From: Planctomycetia bacterium
GTDB taxonomy: Bacteria > Planctomycetota > Planctomycetia > Pirellulales > JACPPG01
Reading direction: 5' to 3'
Length of the DNA stretch: 63,890 bases
NCBI GenBank assembly: GCA_016191115.1
Contig: JACPPG010000041.1
Span: 1 to 63,890, forward strand
Part shown: positions 9,742-17,587 of the stretch, one piece after another
Layout of the letters: every line of letters starts with the position of its first letter
Position numbering within the stretch: position 1 is the stretch's first letter
The notes under the pieces: model-generated
What the model was told of the DNA's origin: nothing
Seen by the model: only the letters and a program-made list of their open reading frames with translations
The model's database searches: none
Translations under genes and position numbers: made by a program

Positions 9742-9876
9742 CACCCCACTGCGGCCTTTGTCGCGAAGCTGGTTGCCCAGCCTTGCAAACTGTGTCGTGG
9801 GCGTTTTCAAATGCAGGTTCTTTAGCCGCTACTCGCTCTCTTTCACGTGACCGAAGCGGCTGATCCAGAACCGAGG
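9742..9876 (-). pseudogene. Remnant of the 3' end of a glycosidase-like gene
   Basis: Translated on the minus strand, this stretch gives FWISRFGHVKESE, a TAG stop, and then RLKNLHLKTPT and RLGNQLRDKGR. This lines up with the last 50 residues of the intact glycosidase-like protein at 17588-19378 (FLISRFGHVEETEWRLKNLN and QRLGDQVRDGRYG). The tryptophan codon TGG has become TAG, and nothing of the body of the gene remains because the neighbouring sialidase-like gene stops at 9881. It is therefore a deletion relic of a paralogue, placed between two genes of the same cluster. Confidence 0.7.
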
Positions 9877-9880
9877 CGGC

Positions 9881-11254
9881 CTACTTCGATGACTGTGCCG
9901 ATTGTTGATTGTCGACTTCCAGCCGGTACAAGGTCCAAGTGGCTGATTGATACTGATTCAAGGCGCGCGGAGCGGTCAGCACGATCTCTTTCGTCGTTCG
10001 ATCTTCGACAGCGCGGCAATGGGAGATGTCGACCTGCTGCGGGTCATCGTCCCGGCGGGTATCGAGTTCGACGATGCTCGACTTGACCAACCCCAACGTC
10101 TGAGGATCGACTTCGCCGATCACTAAAGGCCACCGAGGATTGTTCCCTCTGCCGTTGGCCGGCGTGATATTCCCGATCCAGAAAATGCGGCGCGAAGAGT
10201 GCACAAATAGCAGCGACATGCTCGAGGGAGAGAAGAAGGGCTCACCATCTGAGTACATCCACGGTTTGGGATCGCTCCACGTACGGGCGCTGTCGTCGGA
10301 TACGCTCACCCATTTGTAACCCGGCAAAGCCTTCCTTGATCGTTTTCGTTCGTTGCTGCCGCGCATGACCATCAGAATGCGGCCGTCTGGAAGTTCCGCA
10401 AGGGTCGGTTCAAAAACGCCGCGCGTCGTGCGTTGCGGGTCGCCGATGACGCGGCGGCTCGTGTTCCACTTCAGCCGATTGTCTTTGGTCCACGTGCCGA
10501 TCAGCACCGCGACCTCATGGTAGTTGGCGCCGCCGCCTGGATTAGCCAGCTTGCCATCGGAACCGAGCGGGCAAATCTGAACGGGCGCCAAGATGTCGCC
10601 TTTCGCGGTGACGATGGGCACGCAACCCACATCGCCGAAGAAGATGCCGTTCTTGCCTTTCCAAACGCCGTCGAATGGATTCGCTTCGGTGTGCCCATCC
10701 TGGATCACCATTTCGTCGAATAACCAGGTGCGCCCGGCGTCGATCGACACGCGGTATCGTAGATAGTAACTCGCATACGATATCGGCGGTTCAACCAATG
10801 CGGGATCGAGCCCCGGCGTATCGAGGGCGTTGTAGACGAGCACGATCCGCCCGGTGTGAGGATCGCACACCGCCGGAAACGGCTCGCGGCGATAACCGTG
10901 GGGAATTCCGGCCGTGAAATCAGGAGTCGGCGTAAAGGGCATCCACGTGCGACCGCCGTCCTGGGAGAGGCCTCCCTTGCCGACCAGCTCACTTCCCGTT
11001 TGGGAAATGCCAGCCTGGCCGATCATTTCCAACCCAGTGGGTCGCGTGAAATAGGCCTCGTGGATCATCGGCCGGTCATCCGAGTGCACGCGATCGACGA
11101 CTTTCAGGGGCTTGAACGTTGACGCGGGGCGAGCAACAGACGCGGCCGTGTCGAGTGGCTGCCCCTGAGGCTCGCCCGCGTTGACGATCAAACCCGGACA
11201 CATCGCGCCGAGGATCGCGACGTGCCACAAACGCTTGCGAGTGAACGTCACCAT
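9881..11254 (-). CDS. Secreted sialidase-like (BNR/Asp-box) protein
   Basis: The 457-residue product starts with an export signal (LWHVAILGAMCPGLIVNAG). It contains three Asp-box-like turns of the S-x-D-x-G-x-T-W type: SQDGGRTW, SIDAGRTW and SDDSARTW, spread over the chain as in six-bladed sialidase-fold propellers. The second gene at 15362 is a paralogue with the same layout and a similar C-terminal part (WVGNI..., VGE/IAE-D). Sialidases release sialic acid from glycans, but many planctomycete BNR proteins of this type have no demonstrated sialidase activity, and the arginine triad could not be assigned with confidence. It lies in the long minus-strand cluster, 54 bases after the DUF1501 gene. 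Confidence 0.75.
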   Translation of the reverse strand: MVTFTRKRLWHVAILGAMCPGLIVNAGEPQGQPLDTAASVARPASTFKPLKVVDRVHSDDRPMIHEAYFTRPTGLEMIGQAGISQTGSELVGKGGLSQDGGRTWMPFTPTPDFTAGIPHGYRREPFPAVCDPHTGRIVLVYNALDTPGLDPALVEPPISYASYYLRYRVSIDAGRTWLFDEMVIQDGHTEANPFDGVWKGKNGIFFGDVGCVPIVTAKGDILAPVQICPLGSDGKLANPGGGANYHEVAVLIGTWTKDNRLKWNTSRRVIGDPQRTTRGVFEPTLAELPDGRILMVMRGSNERKRSRKALPGYKWVSVSDDSARTWSDPKPWMYSDGEPFFSPSSMSLLFVHSSRRIFWIGNITPANGRGNNPRWPLVIGEVDPQTLGLVKSSIVELDTRRDDDPQQVDISHCRAVEDRTTKEIVLTAPRALNQYQSATWTLYRLEVDNQQSAQSSK

Positions 11255-11292
11255 GATTTTCCGCCAATCAAGCCAAGTGCCCGGTCTGTGCC

Positions 11293-11429
11293 AGGGCCGT
11301 TCACAGATTCAAGTTGGACGGCGGCGCACCGGCGGGAAAGTGGGACAGGCACCGAGACGCAACGTTGGTCTGAAAGGACTTGCGCTGTTTATGCTCGGAG
11401 CCAGTCCCATTTTCCCGCCTCGCCATTTT
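11293..11429 (+). repeat. Dispersed hairpin repeat A, copy A2, entering a gene
   Basis: This copy begins with AGGGCCGTTCACAGATTC and runs through both hairpin arms to CGCCATTTT. It lacks the GAAAAACAGAAT flank seen in copies A1, A3, A4 and A5. It overlaps the 3' end of the DUF1501 gene, supplying that gene's last 39 codons and stop. Confidence 0.85.
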
Positions 11430-12871
11430 CGGACGTTCAGTTTGAGGTGATCCAGTCCGAAAAGGTGCAAAAGCGTGGCGTGGAAATCGTCGACGTGGAC
11501 AGGGTCCTCCACAATGCCCCAGCCGATGTCGTCCGTCTTGCCGACGACTTGCCCCCCTTTCACGCCGCCGCCGGCCATCCACATGCTGAAGGCGAACGGA
11601 TGATGATCGCGGCCGGTGACCCGAGGCCGGCCCTCTCGGTTCTCGCCCAGCGGCGTGCGGCCGAACTCACTGCACCAGATCACGAGCGTCTCGTCGAGCA
11701 GCCCCCGTTGTTTCAAGTCCTTCAATAGCGCGGCGATGGGCTGATCGGCCATGCCGGCGTTGAAGGGCAACTCCACGTTCAAATTGGTGTGATGATCCCA
11801 GGAGGCATGATACAAGTTCACGAAGCGGACGCCCCGTTCGATCAACCGCCGGGCCAGCAGGCAATTCGTGGCGAAGGCGCGGTACTGGCCAGGCCCGCCA
11901 GCCCGGTCGGCCTTGATGTTGGGGTCTTCTCGATCGACGCCGTAAGCTTCCCGCGTCTCCTGGGTTTCGCGTGACAGGTCAATCAGCTCGGGCGCCGAGG
12001 CTTGCATGCGGAAAGCCAATTCGTAGGCGGCAATGCGGCTATTGATTTCGGCGTCGCCCAGCGCATCGAACCGTTTGCGGTTGAGCCGATCGACCGCGTC
12101 GATAGTTTCGCCTTGCAGATACGCGCTGATGCCCGGCGGGTTGGCCAGATTCAATATCGGGTCACCCTGGTTGCGAAACACGACGCCGGCGTAAGCCGAG
12201 GAGAGAAAACCGCTCGACCAATTCGACGCACCGCCGCTGGTGCCGCGCCCGGAGTTGAGCACCACGTAGCCGGGCAGATCGCGGCACTCGGTCCCCAGGC
12301 CGTAGTTGAGCCAGGCGCCCATCGTCGGCCGGCCGAAGCGCGGCACGCCGGTGTTCATCAACAACTGGCCCGGATGATGGTTGAAGGTGTCGTGATAAAC
12401 CGACCGCAGCAGCGCGATGTCGTCCACGCACGTCGAGAGGTGCGGCAGCAAATCCGATAGCTCCATGCCGCACTGGCCATGGGGGCCGAACTTTCGCGGG
12501 CTGGCCATGATCGTCGCGGTGTCCTTTTGAATGAAGGCAAACCGGACGTTCTTGGTGAGCGATTCGGGAATGCGTTGCCCGTCGAGCCTGTTGAGCTCCG
12601 GCTTTGGATCGAACAAGTCGACCTGGCTCGGGCCTCCCTCGAGGAAGATACAAATGCATCGCTGGGCGCGCGGGGCGAAGTGAGGCGCTTTCATGGCCAA
12701 TGGATCGAAGCCGGGCGCCGCCGACGCGCCGCCCTTCTTGCCGGTCGACTCGGCCGCCAACAGCCCGTCATCACGCAGCACGGACGCCAGAGCCAGCAGC
12801 CCAATGCCACTGGCCGTGGAAGTCAGGAATTGCCGGCGGGCGATCAGAGATTGTTCATCTGGCGTACGCAT
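11309..12871 (-). CDS. DUF1501 protein, Tat-exported, C-terminus rewritten by repeat A2
   Basis: An in-frame ATG lies 27 bases upstream at 12898, but the chosen ATG (MRTPDEQSL) is preceded by GGGAG at a spacing of about eight bases and lies just after the stop of the DUF1549 gene; the product is then 520 residues. A twin-arginine signal (ARRQFLTSTASGIGLLAL) precedes the DUF1501 domain, with family features such as EGGPSQVDLFDPKP, SEFGRTP and GRDHHPFAFSMWMAGGGVKGG split over the chain. DUF1501 proteins form conserved pairs with DUF1549/DUF1553 cytochromes in planctomycetes; their reaction is unknown. The normal family end after GLDHLKL is absent. The last 39 residues are translated repeat A2, so the C-terminus is probably altered, perhaps without loss of the main domain. 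Confidence 0.85.
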   Translation of the reverse strand: MRTPDEQSLIARRQFLTSTASGIGLLALASVLRDDGLLAAESTGKKGGASAAPGFDPLAMKAPHFAPRAQRCICIFLEGGPSQVDLFDPKPELNRLDGQRIPESLTKNVRFAFIQKDTATIMASPRKFGPHGQCGMELSDLLPHLSTCVDDIALLRSVYHDTFNHHPGQLLMNTGVPRFGRPTMGAWLNYGLGTECRDLPGYVVLNSGRGTSGGASNWSSGFLSSAYAGVVFRNQGDPILNLANPPGISAYLQGETIDAVDRLNRKRFDALGDAEINSRIAAYELAFRMQASAPELIDLSRETQETREAYGVDREDPNIKADRAGGPGQYRAFATNCLLARRLIERGVRFVNLYHASWDHHTNLNVELPFNAGMADQPIAALLKDLKQRGLLDETLVIWCSEFGRTPLGENREGRPRVTGRDHHPFAFSMWMAGGGVKGGQVVGKTDDIGWGIVEDPVHVDDFHATLLHLFGLDHLKLNVRKWRGGKMGLAPSINSASPFRPTLRLGACPTFPPVRRRPT

Positions 12872-12875
12872 TCGA

Positions 12876-15350
12876 TCACTCCCGCGTGATGAATTCATCG
12901 AGGTTCATCACCGCTCGGGCAAGGACGATGCAAGCCGCGACCTGTTCGGCATCGATGCCATCGATCGCGGCGTTTCCCAGCAGCGATCGGGCGGCGGCTG
13001 GATCGCGGCGGTATTGTGACAGCGCGGCATCGTGGAGCTGACGCAAAATCTCCGCCTCGTCCTCTCGTGGAGGGCGCGCCAGGCATTCGCGAAAAGCGTA
13101 AACCACCCGCGCCTGGACCAGATCATCGGGAGCGCTTGGATCCGCCTTCGCGTCGACAGCCATCTTACGACCCAGCTCCCTCGCACACTCGAGGAACGCC
13201 ACGTCGTTCAAGAGCGTGAGCGACTGCAGCGGCGTGTTGCTGCGCTCGCGCCGCGTGCACGTGAGGTTCGTTTCCGGCGCATCGAAGCAGATCAGCGAGG
13301 GGTAGGGGCTTATCCGCTGGAACCAGACGTACATGCCGCGACGATAGCGATCGGGCCCCGCGCTTTCCTCCCATTTCGCGAAGCCGGTGGGACCAGCGTA
13401 GGCGAGATCGAAGATGCCCGGTGGTTGGGGCGGCCGCACGCTGGGCCCGCCGATCGTGGTGGTGAGCAGTCCGCTCGCGGCCAACGCCAAATCGCGGACG
13501 ATTTCCGCTTCCACGCGGAGCCGATTTTGTCGTGCCAGCCAGGCGTTGTCCGGATCGCGAGCGGCGAGGTCAGGCCGGGCCGCCGAGCACTGCCGATACG
13601 TGGCCGACGTGACGATCAGTCGATGCGTCCGCTTCAAATGCCAGCCGCCGCCGCGAAATTCGCCGGCCAGCCAATCGAGCAATTCCGGGTGCGACGGCGG
13701 GTCTCCTTGCGTGCCAAAGTCACCGGCTGTGTTCACCAGACCGCGCCCAAAATGCCCCTGCCACAGACGATTGACCGCGACGCGGGCCACGAGCGGGTTG
13801 GCGCGGTCGAAGAGCCACCGCGCCAGGTCCAGCCGGTCCGCTCGCGCTCCCCGCGGCGACAGTTTCGGCAGGCACGCGAGCGTTTCCGGCTCGACCTCCG
13901 CACCAGGGCTGAGGAAATCGCCGCGCAGGTGCACCTGCGTGGTGCGGGGTTGCCCCGTCTCCCGCAGGGCCTGGGCCAGCGTTAGCGCGCCTGCCTCGCG
14001 GCGCAACACTTCCTGCTCGAACGCCGGTTCTTTCTTCTTTTTCCCCTTGGGCTTTGCCGCATCCTTGTCGCTGTCCGGCATGTTCTGCTGCCGCGGAGTG
14101 AGATCGGGCAATTCCGCGAGCGTCTGGTCAGGATCGACCGAGATGTCGACTTCATCGAGGTTGTTGAAAAACGCATACAGTTGAAAATACTCGCGCTGGC
14201 TGAGCGGGTCGTATTTGTGCGAATGGCAATTCGCGCAGCCCACCGTCAACCCCAACCACACCGTGCCAGTGGTGTTGGTGCGGTCGATTGTGCGCTTCAC
14301 GCGATCCTCTTCCTTGTCGGCGCCGCCTTCGAGATTCAAGAAAGTGTTGCGGTGGAACCCAGTCGCGATGCGGGCCGAAGGGTCGTACTCTCGATCGTCG
14401 GGTGAAAGCAAGTCGCCGGCCAACTGCTGCACGGTGAAGACGTCGAACGGCAGGTCGCGGTTCAGGGCGTCGATCACCCAGTCCCGATAACGCCAGGCAA
14501 ACGGCCGGCCGCGATCTTCCTCGAAACCGTCCGTATCGGCATACCGGGCCAGGTCGAGCCAGTGCCGCCCCCATCGCTCGCCATAGTGGGGCGAATCCAG
14601 CAGGCGATCGACCACGCGCTCGTAGGCGTCCGGCCGGCCATCGTCGAGGAACGCCTGAACCTCTGACGGCGCGGGAGGCAAACCGAGCAAATCCAGGTAG
14701 ATACGCCGTAGAAGCGTGGTTCGATCGGCCTCGGGCGCCGGCGCCACGTCTTCCGCTTCAAGCTCCGCCCGGATGAAAGCGTCGATCGGATTGCGCACCC
14801 AATCGGCGCGTTTCACGACCGGCACGGCTGGTCGTCCAATAGGCTGCAGCGACCACAGCTTAATGGCGTCGGCAGACGCGGCGCTTGCGGCCGCCACCTC
14901 GGGCCACTTGGCTCCTTGATCAATCCAGCCTCGCAAGAGAGCGATTTGCTCGCCGGTTAGCGCCGCCCCTTCCCCCTCCGGCGGCATGCGGCCGACGTCC
15001 TCGTCCAGGCCCCCCACCAGGTGAATCAAACGGCTTTCAGCGCTGCCGCCTGGGATGATCACGGCGCCGCTATCGGCGCCTGCCAGGGCCTGCTTCTTTG
15101 CATCCAATCGTAAGCCGGCCTCCTGGGTCTTCGGCCCGTGGCAGCGATAGCACGATTGGGCAAAAATCGGCTGGACGTCTTTGACGTAGTCGATGGCGCG
15201 CGTCGCGGCCGGCGGCAGCCGGGACACGCCGACGGGCTTCGCTTCCATGGCCAGGGCCGGCGCCGCGACTGCGGCAACTGTTGCAGCCGCCGATGCAATG
15301 CAACGCAGGATCAACCAAGCCCTGTTCATCGGCCGTCGCTCAATTCGCAT
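12876..15350 (-). CDS. PSD1/planctomycete cytochrome C protein (DUF1549, DUF1553)
   Basis: The chosen ATG gives 824 residues; a second ATG at 15329 (MNRAWLILRC) is equally possible and a TTG at 15365 less so. After the signal peptide comes the planctomycete cytochrome C type 1 domain, with the single haem motif CYRCH near residue 55-60, then DUF1549 (DAFIRAELEAEDVAPAPE...LLRRIYLDLLGLPP region) and DUF1553 near the C-terminus (ARWLFDRANPLVARVAVNR). A lysine-rich linker with KGKKKKEP lies between the two. The pair with the downstream DUF1501 gene is typical of planctomycetes and is thought to act outside the cytoplasm; the substrate is unknown. Only four bases separate the two genes. Confidence 0.88.
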   Translation of the reverse strand: MRIERRPMNRAWLILRCIASAAATVAAVAAPALAMEAKPVGVSRLPPAATRAIDYVKDVQPIFAQSCYRCHGPKTQEAGLRLDAKKQALAGADSGAVIIPGGSAESRLIHLVGGLDEDVGRMPPEGEGAALTGEQIALLRGWIDQGAKWPEVAAASAASADAIKLWSLQPIGRPAVPVVKRADWVRNPIDAFIRAELEAEDVAPAPEADRTTLLRRIYLDLLGLPPAPSEVQAFLDDGRPDAYERVVDRLLDSPHYGERWGRHWLDLARYADTDGFEEDRGRPFAWRYRDWVIDALNRDLPFDVFTVQQLAGDLLSPDDREYDPSARIATGFHRNTFLNLEGGADKEEDRVKRTIDRTNTTGTVWLGLTVGCANCHSHKYDPLSQREYFQLYAFFNNLDEVDISVDPDQTLAELPDLTPRQQNMPDSDKDAAKPKGKKKKEPAFEQEVLRREAGALTLAQALRETGQPRTTQVHLRGDFLSPGAEVEPETLACLPKLSPRGARADRLDLARWLFDRANPLVARVAVNRLWQGHFGRGLVNTAGDFGTQGDPPSHPELLDWLAGEFRGGGWHLKRTHRLIVTSATYRQCSAARPDLAARDPDNAWLARQNRLRVEAEIVRDLALAASGLLTTTIGGPSVRPPQPPGIFDLAYAGPTGFAKWEESAGPDRYRRGMYVWFQRISPYPSLICFDAPETNLTCTRRERSNTPLQSLTLLNDVAFLECARELGRKMAVDAKADPSAPDDLVQARVVYAFRECLARPPREDEAEILRQLHDAALSQYRRDPAAARSLLGNAAIDGIDAEQVAACIVLARAVMNLDEFITRE

Positions 15351-15361
15351 GCCTGGTCCTG

Positions 15362-16750
15362 TCAATCGAGCAACTTCAACGTGTATTTGTATACGTTGCC
15401 GGTGCCGGGCCGCTCGCCGATCCGCGTCAGGTAGATCTCCAGGTCCTTCGTCTCTCTGTTTTCCAGAAGGCTGAAGTTAGACAACTGCACGTCGGCCGGC
15501 TCCGTCGGCGCCCGATCGTCGATCGCCGTTAGCGTGCCCCGCTTTAGCGCCGCCTTTTGTTCGTCGATCTCGGCGATATACAGCGGGTAACGTGGAGAAT
15601 TGCCTTTTACCGGCTCTTTGCTGATATTCCCGACCCAGTACAGTTTTCCGGTCTTGCTGCTGCGAAGCATTCGCGCGAAAGACGACGGCGCTTGGAACGG
15701 CTCGCCATCGTCGAAGCGCAGGTCGGTCGCGGGACTCCACGTGCGGCCGCCATCCTTCGACAGGCTGACCCACTTGCGGCCGGGGCACGTCTTAGGATTC
15801 AGGTGCGCATTCGAGCCCCGCATCTCCAGCATCAATGTCCCGTCGGTGAATTGAGCCAATGCCGGCTCCTCCAGTCCGCGCGTGGAGACGCGCCGCGGAA
15901 CGGAGATGGGCTTGCTGGCCGTCCACTCGTAATCGCCCCGGCTCTCGTTCCACGTCCCAAAGAAACAAAGGACACCCGGCACAAAACCCTTGCCCACGTC
16001 CATCCACGGGACGCGCTTGCAGACGCGGCGATCCTCCTCGTCTTCTTCGTAGGCCACCGGCGCCACGGCGGGATAAGCCAATCGACCGTCGGCCAAGGTC
16101 AAGACCCCGTAGCCGCCGTACACCTGGTTGGCGTGCAAGTAGGCGGGATCGGCCCAATCTTCGGAATTGAACGGCGGCCCCTTTTCGTAAATCAACTGTC
16201 GGGCCTGCGTCCACGTGCGGCCGTCGTCGTCCGACAACCGGTACTGCCCGTGGTCGAAGTATTTCTGATCGCCGCGACGGGTCGCGTAGATCGCCGCCTG
16301 GGGATCGCCGAGATAGAGCCTTTGAAAGAGCATCTCAACGGTTCTCTTCGACGTGGGGTCGTAGTGAACCGCGAACGACAAGATCTCCTGACCGATGTCC
16401 TTCTGCGTGAGCGTGTCGGAGCCCACCGATAACGGCGAAAAAGGCAACCACGTGCGGCCGTTGTCGTCGCTATAGTGGACGCGCATATTCTCCGCCACGT
16501 CGTCCTTGTCCGTGGCCGAATGAATCTCGCGCCGCCGCAAGCCACCGCCCACATAGGACACTCCCACGTCCGGCGACACCTTCGGTGCCGGCGAGGGCAC
16601 GTACACTTCACGGTGAACCGAGCAGATCGCGGCCGGCGCGGCCGTTCGGCCGGCGGACTCGTTCGCCGGCTCCGCGGCGGGCACGGTGATATTCGTGCAA
16701 AGCGCACACGCCGCGGCGACGAGAATTGGCCGTGGGTCGAGCCTCGTCAT
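15362..16750 (-). CDS. Secreted sialidase-like (BNR/Asp-box) protein, second paralogue
   Basis: The start is set at the ATG of MTRLDPRP, which follows a purine-rich AGAGAAGAG; a TTG further upstream is less likely. The product has 462 residues with an export signal (ILVAAACALCTNITVPAA). Three clear Asp-boxes are present: SDDNGRTW, SDDDGRTW and SKDGGRTW, consistent with a sialidase-fold propeller. The C-terminal section (LYWVGNIS, NSPRYPLYIAEID) matches the paralogue at 9881. True sialidase activity is not proven by these features. It sits between the PhyH dioxygenase and the DUF1549 cytochrome genes, with an 11-base gap to the latter. Confidence 0.75.
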   Translation of the reverse strand: MTRLDPRPILVAAACALCTNITVPAAEPANESAGRTAAPAAICSVHREVYVPSPAPKVSPDVGVSYVGGGLRRREIHSATDKDDVAENMRVHYSDDNGRTWLPFSPLSVGSDTLTQKDIGQEILSFAVHYDPTSKRTVEMLFQRLYLGDPQAAIYATRRGDQKYFDHGQYRLSDDDGRTWTQARQLIYEKGPPFNSEDWADPAYLHANQVYGGYGVLTLADGRLAYPAVAPVAYEEDEEDRRVCKRVPWMDVGKGFVPGVLCFFGTWNESRGDYEWTASKPISVPRRVSTRGLEEPALAQFTDGTLMLEMRGSNAHLNPKTCPGRKWVSLSKDGGRTWSPATDLRFDDGEPFQAPSSFARMLRSSKTGKLYWVGNISKEPVKGNSPRYPLYIAEIDEQKAALKRGTLTAIDDRAPTEPADVQLSNFSLLENRETKDLEIYLTRIGERPGTGNVYKYTLKLLD

Positions 16751-16788
16751 CACTAATCTCTTCTCTCTGCGCTCGTGTTTCTCGCGAC

Positions 16789-17583
16789 TCAAAGCTTCCC
16801 GGCCGTCTTCAATTCCTCAACCAGGCGTGATTCATAGGCCTTGTTGGCCTCCGCGTCCGCCTTGGCCCGCGCCGCGTAGTAAATGAATCCCACCGCGCGG
16901 CGCGTGCGGATCGCGCTGCGATTGCCTTCCGCGCGGTGGATGGTCAAAGCGTGGTGCGCAAGCGCATCGCCCGGTTGGGCCGGCATCGGCGTCTCGTTCG
17001 CAAGGTCGTCCGCTCGCGGATAGTCGGTGATTCCCTGCGAAAACCCCAACGTCTGCGTCCGCCCATGCGGGCGCACGCCGTGGCGGTGCGAGCCGCGGAC
17101 GTACCGGACGCAGCCGTTCTCCTCGTCCACCCCCTCGAGCGCCAGCCAGATCGTCACGGCCTCGCACGGCGCGAGCATGAAGTAGTAGCCGTCCTGGTGG
17201 GCCGGCGTGGGCTGGCCGGCGCCCGGCGGCTTGTTGAAGTACTGGACGTTGATCGGGAGCACGTCATCGGCCAGCAAGGTCGCCGCCAGATCGGCGAATC
17301 TGCCCTTCTCGATCAGTTCACCGAAATAGGCGTCGTACTGCTGCATAAGCTGCAACTGCTTTAGCGTGTCCGGCCGGTCCTTCGCTTCGTAGAACACGTG
17401 CTCGCGCGGCATGGCGGGAACCACGTCGCGGAGGAACCTGTCGACGTTCTCCACCAGCTCGTGAAGCGCAAGCGGCGACAAGAACCCCGGCAGAGCCAGG
17501 TAGCCATCGCGATCGAACGCGCTCCGCCAGGCGGCGGGCCTCGTTGTCATGCGGGGGACCGCAAACAGGTTTTGCTTGCTCAT
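16789..17583 (-). CDS. Phytanoyl-CoA dioxygenase (PhyH) family protein
   Basis: The 264-residue product, starting at MSKQNLFAV, belongs to the PhyH family of Fe(II)/2-oxoglutarate oxygenases. The iron site is visible as the H-x-D motif in TPAHQDGYYF and the distal histidine in ALTIHRAEGNRS, followed by an arginine (RTRRAVGF) that could bind 2-oxoglutarate. No signal peptide is present, so it is probably cytoplasmic. An upstream in-frame ATG exists at 17610, but the chosen one lies four bases after the stop of the glycosidase-like gene. These enzymes hydroxylate small molecules; the substrate here is unknown. Confidence 0.85.
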   Translation of the reverse strand: MSKQNLFAVPRMTTRPAAWRSAFDRDGYLALPGFLSPLALHELVENVDRFLRDVVPAMPREHVFYEAKDRPDTLKQLQLMQQYDAYFGELIEKGRFADLAATLLADDVLPINVQYFNKPPGAGQPTPAHQDGYYFMLAPCEAVTIWLALEGVDEENGCVRYVRGSHRHGVRPHGRTQTLGFSQGITDYPRADDLANETPMPAQPGDALAHHALTIHRAEGNRSAIRTRRAVGFIYYAARAKADAEANKAYESRLVEELKTAGKL

Positions 17584-17587
17584 GCGG

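Noticed and set aside
9881..16750. Naming the two BNR proteins as true sialidases (nanH)
   Set aside because: Asp-boxes show only the propeller fold; the arginine triad and other catalytic residues were not assigned with confidence.
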